The notes: a model not told the origin generated them from the letters alone. A stretch of DNA of 64,000 bases from Scardovia wiggsiae (GCF_051045985.1 NZ_CP157350.1:1454529-1518528), one strand, 5' to 3'; shown: positions 8,763 through 18,328, numbered from the stretch's first letter. Program-made: numbers and translations.

Positions 8763-10583
8763 TCAGTTTGAAGCAGTACCCTGAGCCATCAGGGCAAGGA
8801 AATCATGATTAGACTTAGTCTGCTTCAGGCGCGTGACCACTTGCTGATAAGCGGCTTCCGGCTCAAGGCCGCCCAATGCGCGGCGCAGGCGGTATACGAT
8901 CGCAAGCTCCTGCGGAGGGGTGATAAGCTCCTCGCGGCGGGTACCCGATGCATTGATATCGATAGCCGGGAACATGCGTTTCTCGGACAGTTCGCGGGAC
9001 AGCCGCAGCTCCATGTTGCCGGTTCCCTTGAATTCCTCAAAGATGACTTCATCCATCTTGGAGCCTGTTTCCACAAGGGCCGAGGAGATGATCGTCAGCG
9101 AGCCGCCGTCTTCGATATTGCGGGCAGCACCGAAGAACTTCTTCGGCGGATACAGCGCCTGGGCGTCCACGCCGCCGGAAAGGATACGGCCGGAAGCCGG
9201 CTGGGCAATATTGTATGCACGTGCAAGGCGCGTCATGGAATCAAGCAGAACAACTACATCCTGGCCAAGCTCTACCAGACGCTTAGCACGTTCGATAGCA
9301 AGCTCGGCAACTGTCGTATGGTCAGTAGCAGGACGGTCGAAAGTCGAGGAGATCACTTCGCCCTGGACCGTACGCTGCATGTCGGTGACTTCTTCCGGAC
9401 GCTCATCAACAAGCACGACCATGAGATGCACTTCAGGGTTATTCGCCGAAATCGCATTCGCAATATCCTGAAGGGTAATAGTCTTGCCTGCTTTAGGAGG
9501 GGATACGATAAGGCCGCGCTGGCCTTTGCCGATCGGCGCGAAAATATCCATAACGCGCCCGGTAAGCTTGTTCTGTGCGGTTTCCATCTTCAGGCGTTCC
9601 TGAGGATACAACGGAGTCAGCTTTGAAAACTGCGGGCGGCGGGAAGCCTCTTCTACCGTCATACCGTTGATGGAATCAAGGACCTGCAGCGGTACAAACT
9701 TCTGGCGCTTGTTCGGCTTTTCGCCTTCGCGCTGGGGCCTGATGAATCCGCGCACCGCATCACCCTTGCGCAGGCCATATTTCTTGACCTGCCCCATTGA
9801 CACATACACATCGCTCGGCCCTGGAAGGTATCCGCTTGTACGGACGAAAGCATAGGAATCCAGGATATCAACGATCCCGGCAACAGGGACCATAGATTCA
9901 GAAGGCTGCTGGTTGTCTGCCTCGCGCCGGGCTGCGCGTGGAGTCCGGTTGTCGCGGCTGCCGCGCGTATCAGCAGCAGAATCATCACGGCTGCCATCGT
10001 AGGCTTTACCCCCGCGGTATTCTTGCTGGTCGGTGCGGTCACGGCGTACCGCCTGACGGTCTTCTCCGCGGCCGCGGCGATCTGCATGTTCTGCGCTTTG
10101 CGGCGAAGCTGTGCGGGCGGTATCACCTCCGTTCTGCCCCGAACGGTCCGGGATAGCTGCAAGGAGGTTATTGAGATCAGCATTAAGCTGTGCGAGCTTG
10201 TCGGTACCCTCATCTTCAAGGCTGCGGGACCGTGAATCCGGGAGCTCAATACCCAGATCTTCAAGCAGATCCGCAGGCCCCTCTTCAGGTACGGGGTGGG
10301 ATACACGGACGCGAGGAATGTTTTCATTAGCATTCTTACGTTTATGGCCGCGTGTCTGGCGCGTGTTCCGCGGAGCCTGAGGCCCCTGTCCTGGTACACG
10401 CTGCTGGTCAGACTGGTGTTCATTCTCAGCCTGGATAGACGCAACAGCCTCGCTGCGCACATTTTCGATTGCTGCTATAAGCTGCGGTTTGCGCAATGCC
10501 GTTATACTCTTCAATCCTACTTTTTTTGCGAGTTCACGAAGCTCCGGGAGCTTCATCTTAGAAAGATCCTGGCTCTCTGCCAC
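8763..10583 (-). CDS. rho: Transcription termination factor Rho
   Basis: Hexameric RNA-dependent ATPase that ends transcription. The N-terminal helical domain (LPELRELAKKVGLKSITALR) is followed by a long charged, Arg/Asp/Gly-rich insert of about 180 residues, then the cold-shock-like RNA-binding fold (GYLPGPSDVYVSMGQVKKYG) and the ATPase core. Walker A is PPKAGKT and Walker B lies in VVVLLDSMTRLARAYN. The product is about 606 residues against 419 in E. coli; such inserts are usual in Actinobacteria. I chose the GTG at 10583, preceded by AGAAAGG at 8 bases. The frame is open to 10826, but that would run through the pgi terminator. Confidence 0.95.
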   Translation of the reverse strand: MAESQDLSKMKLPELRELAKKVGLKSITALRKPQLIAAIENVRSEAVASIQAENEHQSDQQRVPGQGPQAPRNTRQTRGHKRKNANENIPRVRVSHPVPEEGPADLLEDLGIELPDSRSRSLEDEGTDKLAQLNADLNNLLAAIPDRSGQNGGDTARTASPQSAEHADRRGRGEDRQAVRRDRTDQQEYRGGKAYDGSRDDSAADTRGSRDNRTPRAARREADNQQPSESMVPVAGIVDILDSYAFVRTSGYLPGPSDVYVSMGQVKKYGLRKGDAVRGFIRPQREGEKPNKRQKFVPLQVLDSINGMTVEEASRRPQFSKLTPLYPQERLKMETAQNKLTGRVMDIFAPIGKGQRGLIVSPPKAGKTITLQDIANAISANNPEVHLMVVLVDERPEEVTDMQRTVQGEVISSTFDRPATDHTTVAELAIERAKRLVELGQDVVVLLDSMTRLARAYNIAQPASGRILSGGVDAQALYPPKKFFGAARNIEDGGSLTIISSALVETGSKMDEVIFEEFKGTGNMELRLSRELSEKRMFPAIDINASGTRREELITPPQELAIVYRLRRALGGLEPEAAYQQVVTRLKQTKSNHDFLALMAQGTASN

Positions 10584-10800
10584 TGGACCAACCTTTCTTT
10601 GTTCTGATATATACAACCATACTAATGCAGCGCTTAGCGCACATCGGACTTTTCGTATGGGAGACTCATCATTGAAGGTAATCTGATGAATCCATGCCGA
10701 ACTTGGCTGAATACTTAAACTATAAAACTGCCCTGGGACTAAATCGGGCTCAAACGCACGGCGTGTTCCGCGGCATATCTTTATTGCCGATAATAGAAAT

Positions 10801-10824
10801 GCCCCGGATCCAGACATCCGGGGC
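10801..10824 (-). terminator. Intrinsic terminator downstream of pgi
   Basis: GCCCCGGAT (10801-10809) pairs with ATCCGGGGC (10816-10824), a 9-base-pair GC-rich stem with a 6-base loop. On the minus strand it lies between the pgi stop and the rho start and is followed by a modest T-rich stretch. Confidence 0.7.
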
Positions 10825-10899
10825 ACTCTAATCAGCCTTGCAATAGCTCGCTCTGCGTGCTAACGCGCGTTATATGATATACCTACATGCGCATAGCTG

Positions 10900-12591
10900 C
10901 TACCGCCTGTGTGCGCGGTAGAACTGGATAAGCGACTGGGTCGAAGCATCCTGCTGTGCCAGCGCGCTGTCATCCTGGGAGATTGCCGGAGTGATCTCCT
11001 TCGCGAGTACCTTGCCAAGCTCGACACCCCACTGATCATAGGAGTCGAGGCCCCATACGGTGCCTTCCACAAGGGTGATGTGCTCGTAAAGGGCAATCAG
11101 CTCACCAAGCGCATACGGGGTGAGGGTATCGCCGAAAATAGATGTAGTCGGGCGGTTACCGGAGAAGATACGGGCCGGGACTATGGCTTCCGGAGTCCCC
11201 TCTGCACGCACTTCGTCCGCCGTCTTGCCAAAGGCAAGCGCGCGGGTCTGTGCCAGATAATTAGCGAGGAACAGCTCGTGGACATCCTGCCCGCTGTCCT
11301 TCACCGGATGAGGCGTGTTTGCAAATGCTATAAAATCAGCCGGGATCAGCCGGGTACCCTGATGGATCAGCTGATAGAAAGCATGCTGGCCATTCGTGCC
11401 CGGTTCGCCCCAGAAAATTTCACCGGTCTGATATGTGACCGGGGTACCGTCCCAGCGTACCGACTTACCGTTCGACTCCATGGTCAGCTGCTGCAGGTAT
11501 GCAGGGAAACGGTGCAGATACTGGTCATACGGAAGTACTGCATGCGATGCTGCACCGAAGAAGTTCACATACCATACATTCATGAGGCCGAGAAGCGCTA
11601 CAACGTTCTGTTCCAGAGGGGTGCTGGCGAAATATTCGTCGATTGCATGGAACCCCTGGAGGAAGTTCTCAAAATTATCAGGGCCAAGGACTACAGCAAG
11701 CGAGGTACCTACCGCAGAATCGACTGAGTATCGCCCGCCGACCCAGTTCCAGAAGCCGAAAGCATTCGCCGGGTCAATGCCGAAAGCTTCGACCTTATCC
11801 AGCGCAGTAGAGACTGCAACGAAATGCCTGCGGACAGCATCAGCATCCTGTCCGTCACCAAAAATCGCACCTTTCGCGCGCAGCGAATCGAGCAACCATG
11901 TACGGGCGCAGCGTGCATTCGTCAGGGTCTCCAGAGTAGTGAAAGTCTTGGAGACAATAATGAAAAGCGTTGTTTCAGGATCAAGGTCCCTGGTTTTTTC
12001 TGCCAGGTCGTTAGGGTCAATATTAGAGACGTACCGTGCTGTGATGCCCGCGTCCGCATAGGGCTTCAGCGCCTCGTACGCCATACTGGGGCCCAGGTCT
12101 GACCCGCCGATGCCAATGTTGACAACAGTGGTGATACGCCGGCCGGTAATTCCTGTCCACTCGCCTGAACGCACTTTGCGCGCGAAATCGTAGATCCTGT
12201 TCAGCACTTCGCGGACATCTTTAACGGTATCCTGGCCGTCTACTACGAACTTACCTTCGTCTGATTCCGGACGGCGCAGGGCAGTGTGGAGCACAGCACG
12301 GTCCTCTGTGTTGTTGATGTGCACACCGTGATACTGGTCCTGGATACGCTGTTCAAGGCCTACCTGGCGTCCAAGGTTTGCCAGCAGCTGAAGGGTCTCC
12401 GGAGTGATCAGGTTTTTGGAAAGATCAAAATGCAGGTCGCCTGCATCAAAACTCATCCGCTGTACCCGCTGAGGATCCTGCGCAAACCACTGCCGCAGGC
12501 TGATCCCCTGCTGCTGGAGCTGGTTGAAATGCTGCTGGAGCTGCGCCCATGCCTGGGTGCGTGTTGCGTCTACTGGAGGATTGATAGCCAT
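10900..12591 (-). CDS. pgi: Glucose-6-phosphate isomerase
   Basis: Interconverts glucose-6-phosphate and fructose-6-phosphate. In bifidobacteria this feeds the fructose-6-phosphate phosphoketolase shunt. Signatures are all present: IGIGGSDLGPSMAYEAL (sugar-phosphate binding), MESNGKSVRWDG, and the C-terminal SYDQWGVELGK. The product is 563 residues, normal for a long bacterial Pgi. The ATG at 12591 follows a purine-rich GGAAAGGGGAAG. It is transcribed alone, with a terminator before rho. Confidence 0.96.
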   Translation of the reverse strand: MAINPPVDATRTQAWAQLQQHFNQLQQQGISLRQWFAQDPQRVQRMSFDAGDLHFDLSKNLITPETLQLLANLGRQVGLEQRIQDQYHGVHINNTEDRAVLHTALRRPESDEGKFVVDGQDTVKDVREVLNRIYDFARKVRSGEWTGITGRRITTVVNIGIGGSDLGPSMAYEALKPYADAGITARYVSNIDPNDLAEKTRDLDPETTLFIIVSKTFTTLETLTNARCARTWLLDSLRAKGAIFGDGQDADAVRRHFVAVSTALDKVEAFGIDPANAFGFWNWVGGRYSVDSAVGTSLAVVLGPDNFENFLQGFHAIDEYFASTPLEQNVVALLGLMNVWYVNFFGAASHAVLPYDQYLHRFPAYLQQLTMESNGKSVRWDGTPVTYQTGEIFWGEPGTNGQHAFYQLIHQGTRLIPADFIAFANTPHPVKDSGQDVHELFLANYLAQTRALAFGKTADEVRAEGTPEAIVPARIFSGNRPTTSIFGDTLTPYALGELIALYEHITLVEGTVWGLDSYDQWGVELGKVLAKEITPAISQDDSALAQQDASTQSLIQFYRAHRR

Positions 12592-12697
12592 CTGGCTTCC
12601 CCTTTCCTGTTTTCTGTTACGTTAATTACGCGATATGGACTGCAATTTACTTACAGTATTCTATAAGATTTGAAGGACACCCGGGCTCCCCCGTATT

Positions 12698-13990
12698 CTA
12701 GTTTTCGGGCTTATTTTCAAGAATTTTTGATACTGCCCTGACATCCTGCGCCCTGGATTTGGGCATAACAAGAAGCGCATCGGGCGTGTCTACCACGACT
12801 GTATCTTCAAGGCCTACAAGGGCAACGACTTTACCTGAAGGGGCTTGGGTCGATACCACAAGATTGCCGGACGAACCGACAGAAACCAGCCGCGGGCCGT
12901 CTGCCGGCCTGCTGCCGTCTGCCATACCATTGCTGTTCGCCATACTGCTGTTATCTGCAGTGTTATCGTTATCCGCAGACGCCAGAAGTACCCTGTTCCC
13001 GTGGCTGTCTGCTACAGGAGCGAAAGATGACAACGACGCAAAATCGCCAATGTCTTCCCACCCAAAATCCCCCGGGACCATAGCAACCCCGCCTTTTTGA
13101 GCAACGGGTTCGGCGATAGCATAATCGAATGCAGTCTTTTCGATTTCCGGCCACACCTTAAGCATCGTGCTTTCCTGCTCCGGTGTATCCCATGCGCCTG
13201 CTATTTCCATGATCTGCGAGTACATGTGCGGGTGGAGCCTCTCAAGGGCATCCAGGAGGATGCCGGCCTGCATGATGAATATCCCGGCATTCCATCGGTA
13301 TTTTCCGGAAGCTACGTAAGCTTTGGCCGTATCATGATCTGGCTTTTCAACGAAGCTCTCCACCTTAAAAACTTTGGGGCGGTCCGCTGCGATGCCGGCA
13401 GCTGCTGAAGCCGCCCACGCGCGCTCCGTATCTTCAGAATTTTCAGGATCTTCAGGATCCTCGGGATCCCCAGGTCTGCCGATATCAGGGAGGGGCTCCC
13501 CTCCGCGGATATACCCGAACGCTGTAGAAGGGCTGTTGGGGGTTATGCCGATAGTCGTTATAAAGCCTGCGCGTGCGGCAGCAATCGCCTGGCTGACTGC
13601 CGAACTGAACCTGCCGTTATCTGTTATCACATGGTCAGCGGCGAAAGACCCTACAATAATGGAGCGCCCGTGCCGCTTCGCCAGCACAGCAGCTGCGAGT
13701 GCGATCGCCGCCATAGAGTCCCGCCCAACAGGCTCAGCGAATATATTATTTTCCGCAAGCCCGGGCAGCTGGCTGAGGACTGCGTCTGCATAACGCACTC
13801 CAGTGCTCACTGCAATATGGCTGCTCCGGCATACGCCCAGAAGCCTGTCCCACGTACTTTGGATCAGGGTGCGGCCGTCTGATATAAGGTCAAGAAGGAA
13901 CTTGGGCTTTGCTGCACGGCTCAGCGGCCACAGGCGCGACCCTGCCCCTCCCGCGGGTATGACGGCGTAAAAATCCGGGTCTGTATGCAT
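12698..13990 (-). CDS. manC: Mannose-1-phosphate guanylyltransferase-like protein
   Basis: Predicted nucleotidyltransferase making GDP-mannose from mannose-1-phosphate and GTP for cell-envelope glycans. The N-terminal signature is AVIPAGGAGSRLWPLSR followed by KPKFLLDL; later FVEKPDHDTAKAYV and WNAGIFIMQ match the family. The product is about 430 residues. It carries two low-complexity insertions not usual in the family: a PEDPEDPENSED block built from 9-base tandem repeats at about 13433-13470, and an Asp/Asn/Ser-rich block at about 12890-12980. The start is set at ATG 13990; the open frame continues to 14233 without family similarity. The exact nucleotide donor cannot be proven from sequence. 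Confidence 0.85.
   Translation of the reverse strand: MHTDPDFYAVIPAGGAGSRLWPLSRAAKPKFLLDLISDGRTLIQSTWDRLLGVCRSSHIAVSTGVRYADAVLSQLPGLAENNIFAEPVGRDSMAAIALAAAVLAKRHGRSIIVGSFAADHVITDNGRFSSAVSQAIAAARAGFITTIGITPNSPSTAFGYIRGGEPLPDIGRPGDPEDPEDPENSEDTERAWAASAAAGIAADRPKVFKVESFVEKPDHDTAKAYVASGKYRWNAGIFIMQAGILLDALERLHPHMYSQIMEIAGAWDTPEQESTMLKVWPEIEKTAFDYAIAEPVAQKGGVAMVPGDFGWEDIGDFASLSSFAPVADSHGNRVLLASADNDNTADNSSMANSNGMADGSRPADGPRLVSVGSSGNLVVSTQAPSGKVVALVGLEDTVVVDTPDALLVMPKSRAQDVRAVSKILENKPEN
13433..13473 (-). repeat. 9-base tandem repeats inside the manC-like gene
   Basis: Imperfect tandem copies related to TCAGGATCT/TCAGGATCC/TCGGGATCC encode an acidic D-P-E repeat. Short in-frame repeats like this can change copy number by slippage without breaking the frame. 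Confidence 0.6.
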
Positions 13991-14644
13991 ACCCTGTATT
14001 ATCTCATAGCCGCGTTCCAAGCAGGCGAGGATGCGGCCTCGTGGACAGCACGGATACCGGCAAGCCTGACGCTCACGTTGCCCCGTTTCTAATTTCCTAA
14101 TCCACAGCTCCGACCCCTCGCCCTTCCCCTCAGACCTGGTATTCACCTCTCCCCTGCGTACACAGCCCGGACCGCGGCAAACCCGCACCGATGGTTGTAG
14201 CGAATCCGTGCAGATCTGAACATATACGCTCAAGGTACCGGCATGCTGCTGTACCTTACTTAACCAGTTTATGTAATTTTAATACGCCGGAATTACATAC
14301 TTACTGTATTTTTATAGAATGCTTATTACCTTCTAATCGCGAACTCATTTATTTCTTGGCACAATCTTAATACCGTCTCCAAAACTGCTAGACTCCTTCT
14401 GTATCAATGCCTCCGACGTGACGCGCCGAGGGATTCGTTGTGCCGCAAGCGAAGCCGCATTCGCTGCCACCTTTATGCTCACAGCTTTGTCACCCCTTGC
14501 GGTAGACTAAAAACCGCGAGTTGGGGTCAGATCTTTCATGTACTTATTTAGTTTTGGGATAAGTTTCTCTATTCCATGATTGATTTGAATCTTTCTACGC
14601 AGATAGTAATAAATAGTATTTATAAAGTAAGGATTAAGGATAAT
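13991..14644. other. Intergenic region, divergent promoters
   Basis: No gene seen. It must hold the promoters of the minus-strand manC-like gene and the plus-strand adhesin gene. Around 14492-14527 there is an imperfect hairpin (ACCCCTTGCGGT with ACCGCGAGTTGGGGT) of unknown role. The 300 bases before the adhesin become AT-rich. Confidence 0.5.
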
Positions 14645-15739
14645 ATGCGTATATTAAAACGCCGCACCCTTGCTGCTATTACAGCTGTAGCCGCATTGTT
14701 CGGACTTGTCGCTTTTGCTCTTGCGACCCCAACAATGAGCCACGCAGAAGAAGCGACACGTGTAGTAAACATCTCAAAGACCGATAATACCGGGAAAGCA
14801 CTTGCAGGCGCACAGCTGAAAGTCACCCACAAAGCAGCTGACGGAACCGTTGTTACCGACGCTGAGTGGACCAGCGAAACATCAGCCCATACCCTGAGCC
14901 TTGCAGCCGGAACATACACACTTACTGAAGTCCAGGCTCCTGCAGGTTACAATAAGGCTCCTGATCAGACTTTTGAGGTCAAAGCAGTTGCTCCTGAAGT
15001 CACCAATAACGGCGGATCTTATACTGTAGGCGAGCATTCGATGCGGATAGATTCATCGCTGATAGCTGACAACGGTTCAGAAACTGTAGGCCCCTGGTAC
15101 TGCTTCAACTATGGTAAACATCAGCCTCGCGAGGGGAATTCATACACGAAGTCCGAAGGCACCAAGGACCTTTTCGAGAAGATGGCACAGGAGAAGCGCA
15201 CAGGTGTAGATCTGTATTCCAACGTTCTGCGTGTTATTAACAACGGATATCCGAATAACGCTTCAAAGATCAAAGAGAAATTCAGCCTGAGCAACGAGGA
15301 CTTCTACAAGGCAACCCAGCGGGCACTCTGGTATTACACTGATTCCTTTGATTTGCACGACAAGAATGTCGGCGATTTTACGCGCGGGCATCTTGACGCT
15401 ATTGAAGCGCTTATTAACTCGGAGACCCCAGCACCGGCAAATATGACACTGGATCTGTACCGTTCAAAAGATGAAACGATCCAGAACCTGCTGACAACAC
15501 ATTTCCATAAGGCTTCCGACCCGGTAAACGTAACAATGGTCAATACTAAGACTGTTGTACCTCCGACGCCTCCCGTTACCCCATCAGCCCCACCGCAGAC
15601 CCCTGAGGCTGCTCCTGCGCCAGCTCCACAGAAGCATCTGGCAAAGACCGGTGCCGGCGTATGGGCAATCGTGGCCGGCGGCATTGTTCTTCTTCTTGCG
15701 GGCGGTGCTCTTGTACTGCGTCGCCGTGTAACGAAATAG
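14645..15739 (+). CDS. Sortase-anchored thioester-domain surface adhesin
   Basis: Predicted cell-wall protein of 364 residues. A signal peptide occupies about residues 1-34 (RRTLAAITAVAALFGLVAFALA). A Cna_B/SpaA-like domain at about 38-115 has KTDN and TLTEVQAPAGY, suggesting an isopeptide bond. A thioester (TQXA) domain follows, with Cys153 in WYCFNYGK and Gln225 in ATQRALWYYTD; these should form an internal thioester able to bond covalently to host amines. A Pro/Ala-rich stalk leads to the sorting signal LAKTG at 332-336, a hydrophobic helix and an RRRVTK tail. ATG 14645 follows AAGGA; the in-frame ATG at 14576 would precede the signal peptide. A strong terminator follows, so it is a single-gene unit. 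No sortase is nearby. Confidence 0.88.
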   Translation: MRILKRRTLAAITAVAALFGLVAFALATPTMSHAEEATRVVNISKTDNTGKALAGAQLKVTHKAADGTVVTDAEWTSETSAHTLSLAAGTYTLTEVQAPAGYNKAPDQTFEVKAVAPEVTNNGGSYTVGEHSMRIDSSLIADNGSETVGPWYCFNYGKHQPREGNSYTKSEGTKDLFEKMAQEKRTGVDLYSNVLRVINNGYPNNASKIKEKFSLSNEDFYKATQRALWYYTDSFDLHDKNVGDFTRGHLDAIEALINSETPAPANMTLDLYRSKDETIQNLLTTHFHKASDPVNVTMVNTKTVVPPTPPVTPSAPPQTPEAAPAPAPQKHLAKTGAGVWAIVAGGIVLLLAGGALVLRRRVTK

Positions 15740-15815
15740 GTTGAGGTAGAAGACGCTTCGTTTGACTACTGGGTTCAGTCAACGAATGATCAGCGCTACT
15801 CTGTAGCACTGATGG

Positions 15816-15852
15816 ACAGTCCCTCTGCAGTATCACACTGCGGAGGGACTGT
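15816..15852 (+). terminator. Intrinsic terminator of the adhesin gene
   Basis: ACAGTCCCTCTGCAG (15816-15830) pairs with CTGCGGAGGGACTGT (15838-15852), with one mismatch/wobble, around a 7-base loop, followed by TTTAT. Confidence 0.85.
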
Positions 15853-16046
15853 TTTATACTTGCAATATAATCGCAACAGCGGGGGCAAGATTTAGTTTTG
15901 ATAAAGGCTGCGGCAATGACACAAGCGATATAAAAGACAGCTCATCGCAGATAATGGCAGAAACAATAGCCTGATCTTCTTGTATTTTTGTATTTCTCTT
16001 TTTTCCCCTATTCCATAAATGTTTTTGTTCCTATAACAAACCTCTA

Positions 16047-16123
16047 GTGGTAAAACACGCAGATACAAATCTGTTTTGGCGGTTTCCCGCATTTCTTATT
16101 TTTGTATCTGCGTGTTTTACCAC
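16047..16123. repeat. Perfect 23-bp inverted repeat
   Basis: The 23 bases at 16047-16069 (beginning GTGGTAAAACACGC) recur as an exact reverse complement at 16101-16123, separated by 31 bases. No T-run follows on either strand, so it is not an ordinary terminator. It sits between the adhesin terminator and the left edge of the invertible hsdS region. It could be a small mobile-element relic, a structured RNA or a recombination site. Confidence 0.8.
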
Positions 16124-16269
16124 CAAGGATAGGCTGCCAGCGAGATACTGCCGGTTAGCCGGGTGAATTGATTAAATTCCTGCCTCTCATTTTCCAATTC
16201 ATGTAATTTTCTCTATCTTTTACCTCTCTCAATTCTAATATTTTCAAGCTTTTCAGGAAACACTGTAAA

Positions 16270-16292
16270 TTGGGAACAGCGAGCGCTTGGGG
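16270..16292 (+). repeat. hsdS 5' inverted repeat, silent copy (23 bp)
   Basis: Begins TTGGGAACAGCGAGCG; identical in reverse orientation to 19493-19515 in the active gene. It encodes WEQRALG just before the first recognition domain. Recombination here would exchange the whole variable part of hsdS. Confidence 0.9.
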
Positions 16293-16636
16293 ATATATTA
16301 GTTATTCACTCATCGAAAGACTATATTAAAGATCCTGATCGTGTTGGCGAATATGAAGTAATACAGCAAGGGAATAATCCTGTTGCTGGTTATGCAAACG
16401 GTGAGCCGTTTAAAAGGTACACAGAGGTCATACTTTTCGGCGATCATACTGTTTCACTTTATAGACCACAGGGTCCATTTTTTATAGCTACAGACGGAAT
16501 GAAGATTATCGGTGCAAAAGCAAATTTCAGAAGTACTTATCTGTATTTTGTCCTTGAACGATATAAACCACAGAGCGAAGGATACAAAAGGCATTTAGGT
16601 ATATTGAAAAAAACTAATGTCAGTATTTCATTAGGT

Positions 16637-16807
16637 TCTCGTGAGCAGGAGTGTATTGGTTCTTTGTTTCGGTGTTTTGACTCGCTTATTGCTGCGGCTG
16701 AGCGTAAAGTACTCCTACTAAAGAAGAAAAAACACGCCTACCTCAACCACATCTTCACCCAACACCTCAGATTCACCGGACACACCACCCCATGGCAAAC
16801 CAAAAAA
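16637..16807 (+). repeat. hsdS central inverted repeat, silent copy (171 bp)
   Basis: Matches 18921-19091 in reverse orientation with no difference that I found by eye over 171 bases. It covers the central conserved helical spacer and the start of the second half of HsdS. Recombination here exchanges only the second recognition domain and inverts the recombinase gene with it. Confidence 0.92.
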
Positions 16808-17299
16808 CTAGGAGACATCTATACTAAAGCAGGTTCTGGAGGAACTCCAAGTACTAGTATCGCTAAATATTACAATGGGAATATCCCCTTTTTAAGTATT
16901 GCAGACCTGCATGGAAGATTGATTAAAACAACGCAGAAAATGATTACAGAAGACGGATTGCTCCATAGCGCTACATGGATTGTTCCACAAGGATCAATTG
17001 CACTAGCGATGTATGCTAGCGTAGGAAAAGTAGGAATCCTTTCAAGACCCATGGCGACGAGTCAGGCTTTTTACAATATGGTCTTTACAAACGATAGTAC
17101 ACGCAATTTTATTTTTACTTACTTAGAGGAAATGGATTTACAAAGAAAATGGGAAGGCTTAGTATCAACAGGAACTCAACGAAATTTGAATGCAGGCAAG
17201 ATTCAAAACCTTGTTATTCAAATCCCAGAATGCAACGAACAAAAACAGATCGCCCGTTTCTTCCAAACACTTGACTTCCTTATCGCAGCTGCAGAACGC

Positions 17300-17335
17300 A
17301 AGGTAAGCCTTCTGAAGAAAAAGAAGCAGGCCTAC
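17300..17335 (+). repeat. hsdS 3' inverted repeat, silent copy (36 bp)
   Basis: Identical in reverse orientation to 18411-18446; flanking bases on both sides are similar but not identical. It encodes KVSLLKKKKQAY near the C-terminus. Confidence 0.88.
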
Positions 17336-17405
17336 TTGCAAAGGATGTTTATTTGAGGGGTTGCGTGACAGAAGCTTAAATCCTGCCACGCAACCATTAA
17401 AGTAT

Positions 17406-18323
17406 TCAAAGCGCCCCGAGGAACTGCATTATCCGATCATTATCCTGGTTTTCCAGCTCTTTGATGATATGAAGGTACGTTCTCTGAGTCGTTGTTATGC
17501 TAGAGTGTCCCAGCCGCCTTGCGACAGATGCTACTGACACTCCCGCATATAAAAGCATTGAAGCATGGGTATGCCTTAAGCCATGCATTGAGATCACCGG
17601 GATACCGGCTTGATTACACAGCCGTTCCAGGTAGTCGTTAAGTGTTGCATTATGAAGCCGTTTCCCGCGTATGAAAACTAGGTCATCATTCTTAAGGTCT
17701 GCCACTAGGTCTCTCAAGTACATGCACGTTTGCCAGTCAATCTGGATCTTCCGCTTTGAAGACACGTTCTTAGTGGGAGCGAACCCTCCTTCATCGGTCT
17801 TATAATTCCATGTTTTGTCAATGTTAAGCAGATGTTTCTGAAAATCAATATCCTCTTTCGTAAGACCGAGCGCCTCCGCAAAGCGCAAACCGGTTTTTGC
17901 AATCAGTAAGATCAGATAGTCCATAGGTCTTCCCTGAGAAAGATCTAACTGATTTAGAAGCTCTCGCAGCTCAGTTTGGCTGAGAAACTTCGACTTATGT
18001 TTACGCTGTGTTGTACCTTTTATGACGACTCGGTGAGAGGGATCACAACGTATGAGACCTTCATCGACCGCGTCGGTGAGAGCAGCCTTTAACTGATGAT
18101 GGAAATCAAGAGTCGTTTGTTTCTCGTGGCTCTCCGCATACTTATTAAGAAGCTCCTGATATCGTAAACGATTGAGATTATTTAATGTCAGATCCGGAGC
18201 AAGCCTTTGTATCTGCTTCTGAGTGATAACATATTTTGCATAGGTAACGTCGGAAACAGCGCCGAGCTTATATACGTGCATCCACTCATTAAAATAGATA
18301 TGGAACTTCTGGTTTTTATACAT
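17406..18323 (-). CDS. Tyrosine recombinase (hsdS invertase)
   Basis: Site-specific recombinase of the phage integrase/XerCD family, 305 residues. An N-terminal SAM-like DNA-binding domain lies at about 1-100. The catalytic set is complete: Arg in TGLRFAEALGL, His-x-x-Arg in HGLRHTHAS, His in RRLGHSS and Tyr in TYLHI. It lies between the active and silent hsdS genes inside the inverted repeats, the arrangement known for inverting type I systems such as the pneumococcal SpnIII/ivr locus. It therefore most likely catalyses the hsdS inversion. It would itself be flipped by recombination at the outer or central repeats. Its ribosome-binding site lies within a hairpin (18329-18366). Confidence 0.92.
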   Translation of the reverse strand: MYKNQKFHIYFNEWMHVYKLGAVSDVTYAKYVITQKQIQRLAPDLTLNNLNRLRYQELLNKYAESHEKQTTLDFHHQLKAALTDAVDEGLIRCDPSHRVVIKGTTQRKHKSKFLSQTELRELLNQLDLSQGRPMDYLILLIAKTGLRFAEALGLTKEDIDFQKHLLNIDKTWNYKTDEGGFAPTKNVSSKRKIQIDWQTCMYLRDLVADLKNDDLVFIRGKRLHNATLNDYLERLCNQAGIPVISMHGLRHTHASMLLYAGVSVASVARRLGHSSITTTQRTYLHIIKELENQDNDRIMQFLGAL

Positions 18324-18328
18324 GATTT

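Larger units (their letters stand above)
16270..17356 (+). pseudogene. hsdS: Silent, inverted hsdS specificity cassette
   Basis: A second hsdS copy facing away from the active gene, with no start codon or promoter in frame. The frame is open from before 16270 (WEQRALGDILVIHSS) to the stop at 17356. It encodes a first target-recognition domain (about 16293-16636), the central conserved helix (AAAERKVLLLKKKK), a second target-recognition domain (about 16808-17299) and a distal conserved helix. Both recognition domains differ from those of the active gene, whereas the conserved blocks are the same in sequence. The earliest ATG is 16499, inside the first domain. It is best read as a donor that becomes expressed by inversion. 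Confidence 0.88.

Noticed and set aside
8805..9626. 273-residue plus-strand frame opposite rho
   Set aside because: Shadow of the conserved rho ATPase sequence; no ribosome-binding site or known domain.
10909..12061. Plus-strand frames opposite pgi
   Set aside because: Antisense to all pgi catalytic blocks, so only shadows.
15892..16092. 66-residue minus-strand frame after the adhesin
   Set aside because: It runs through one arm of the perfect inverted repeat and has no recognisable features.
16499..17356. Independent gene from ATG 16499
   Set aside because: This is only the middle of the silent hsdS cassette, whose frame extends upstream to the 5' repeat without a start.
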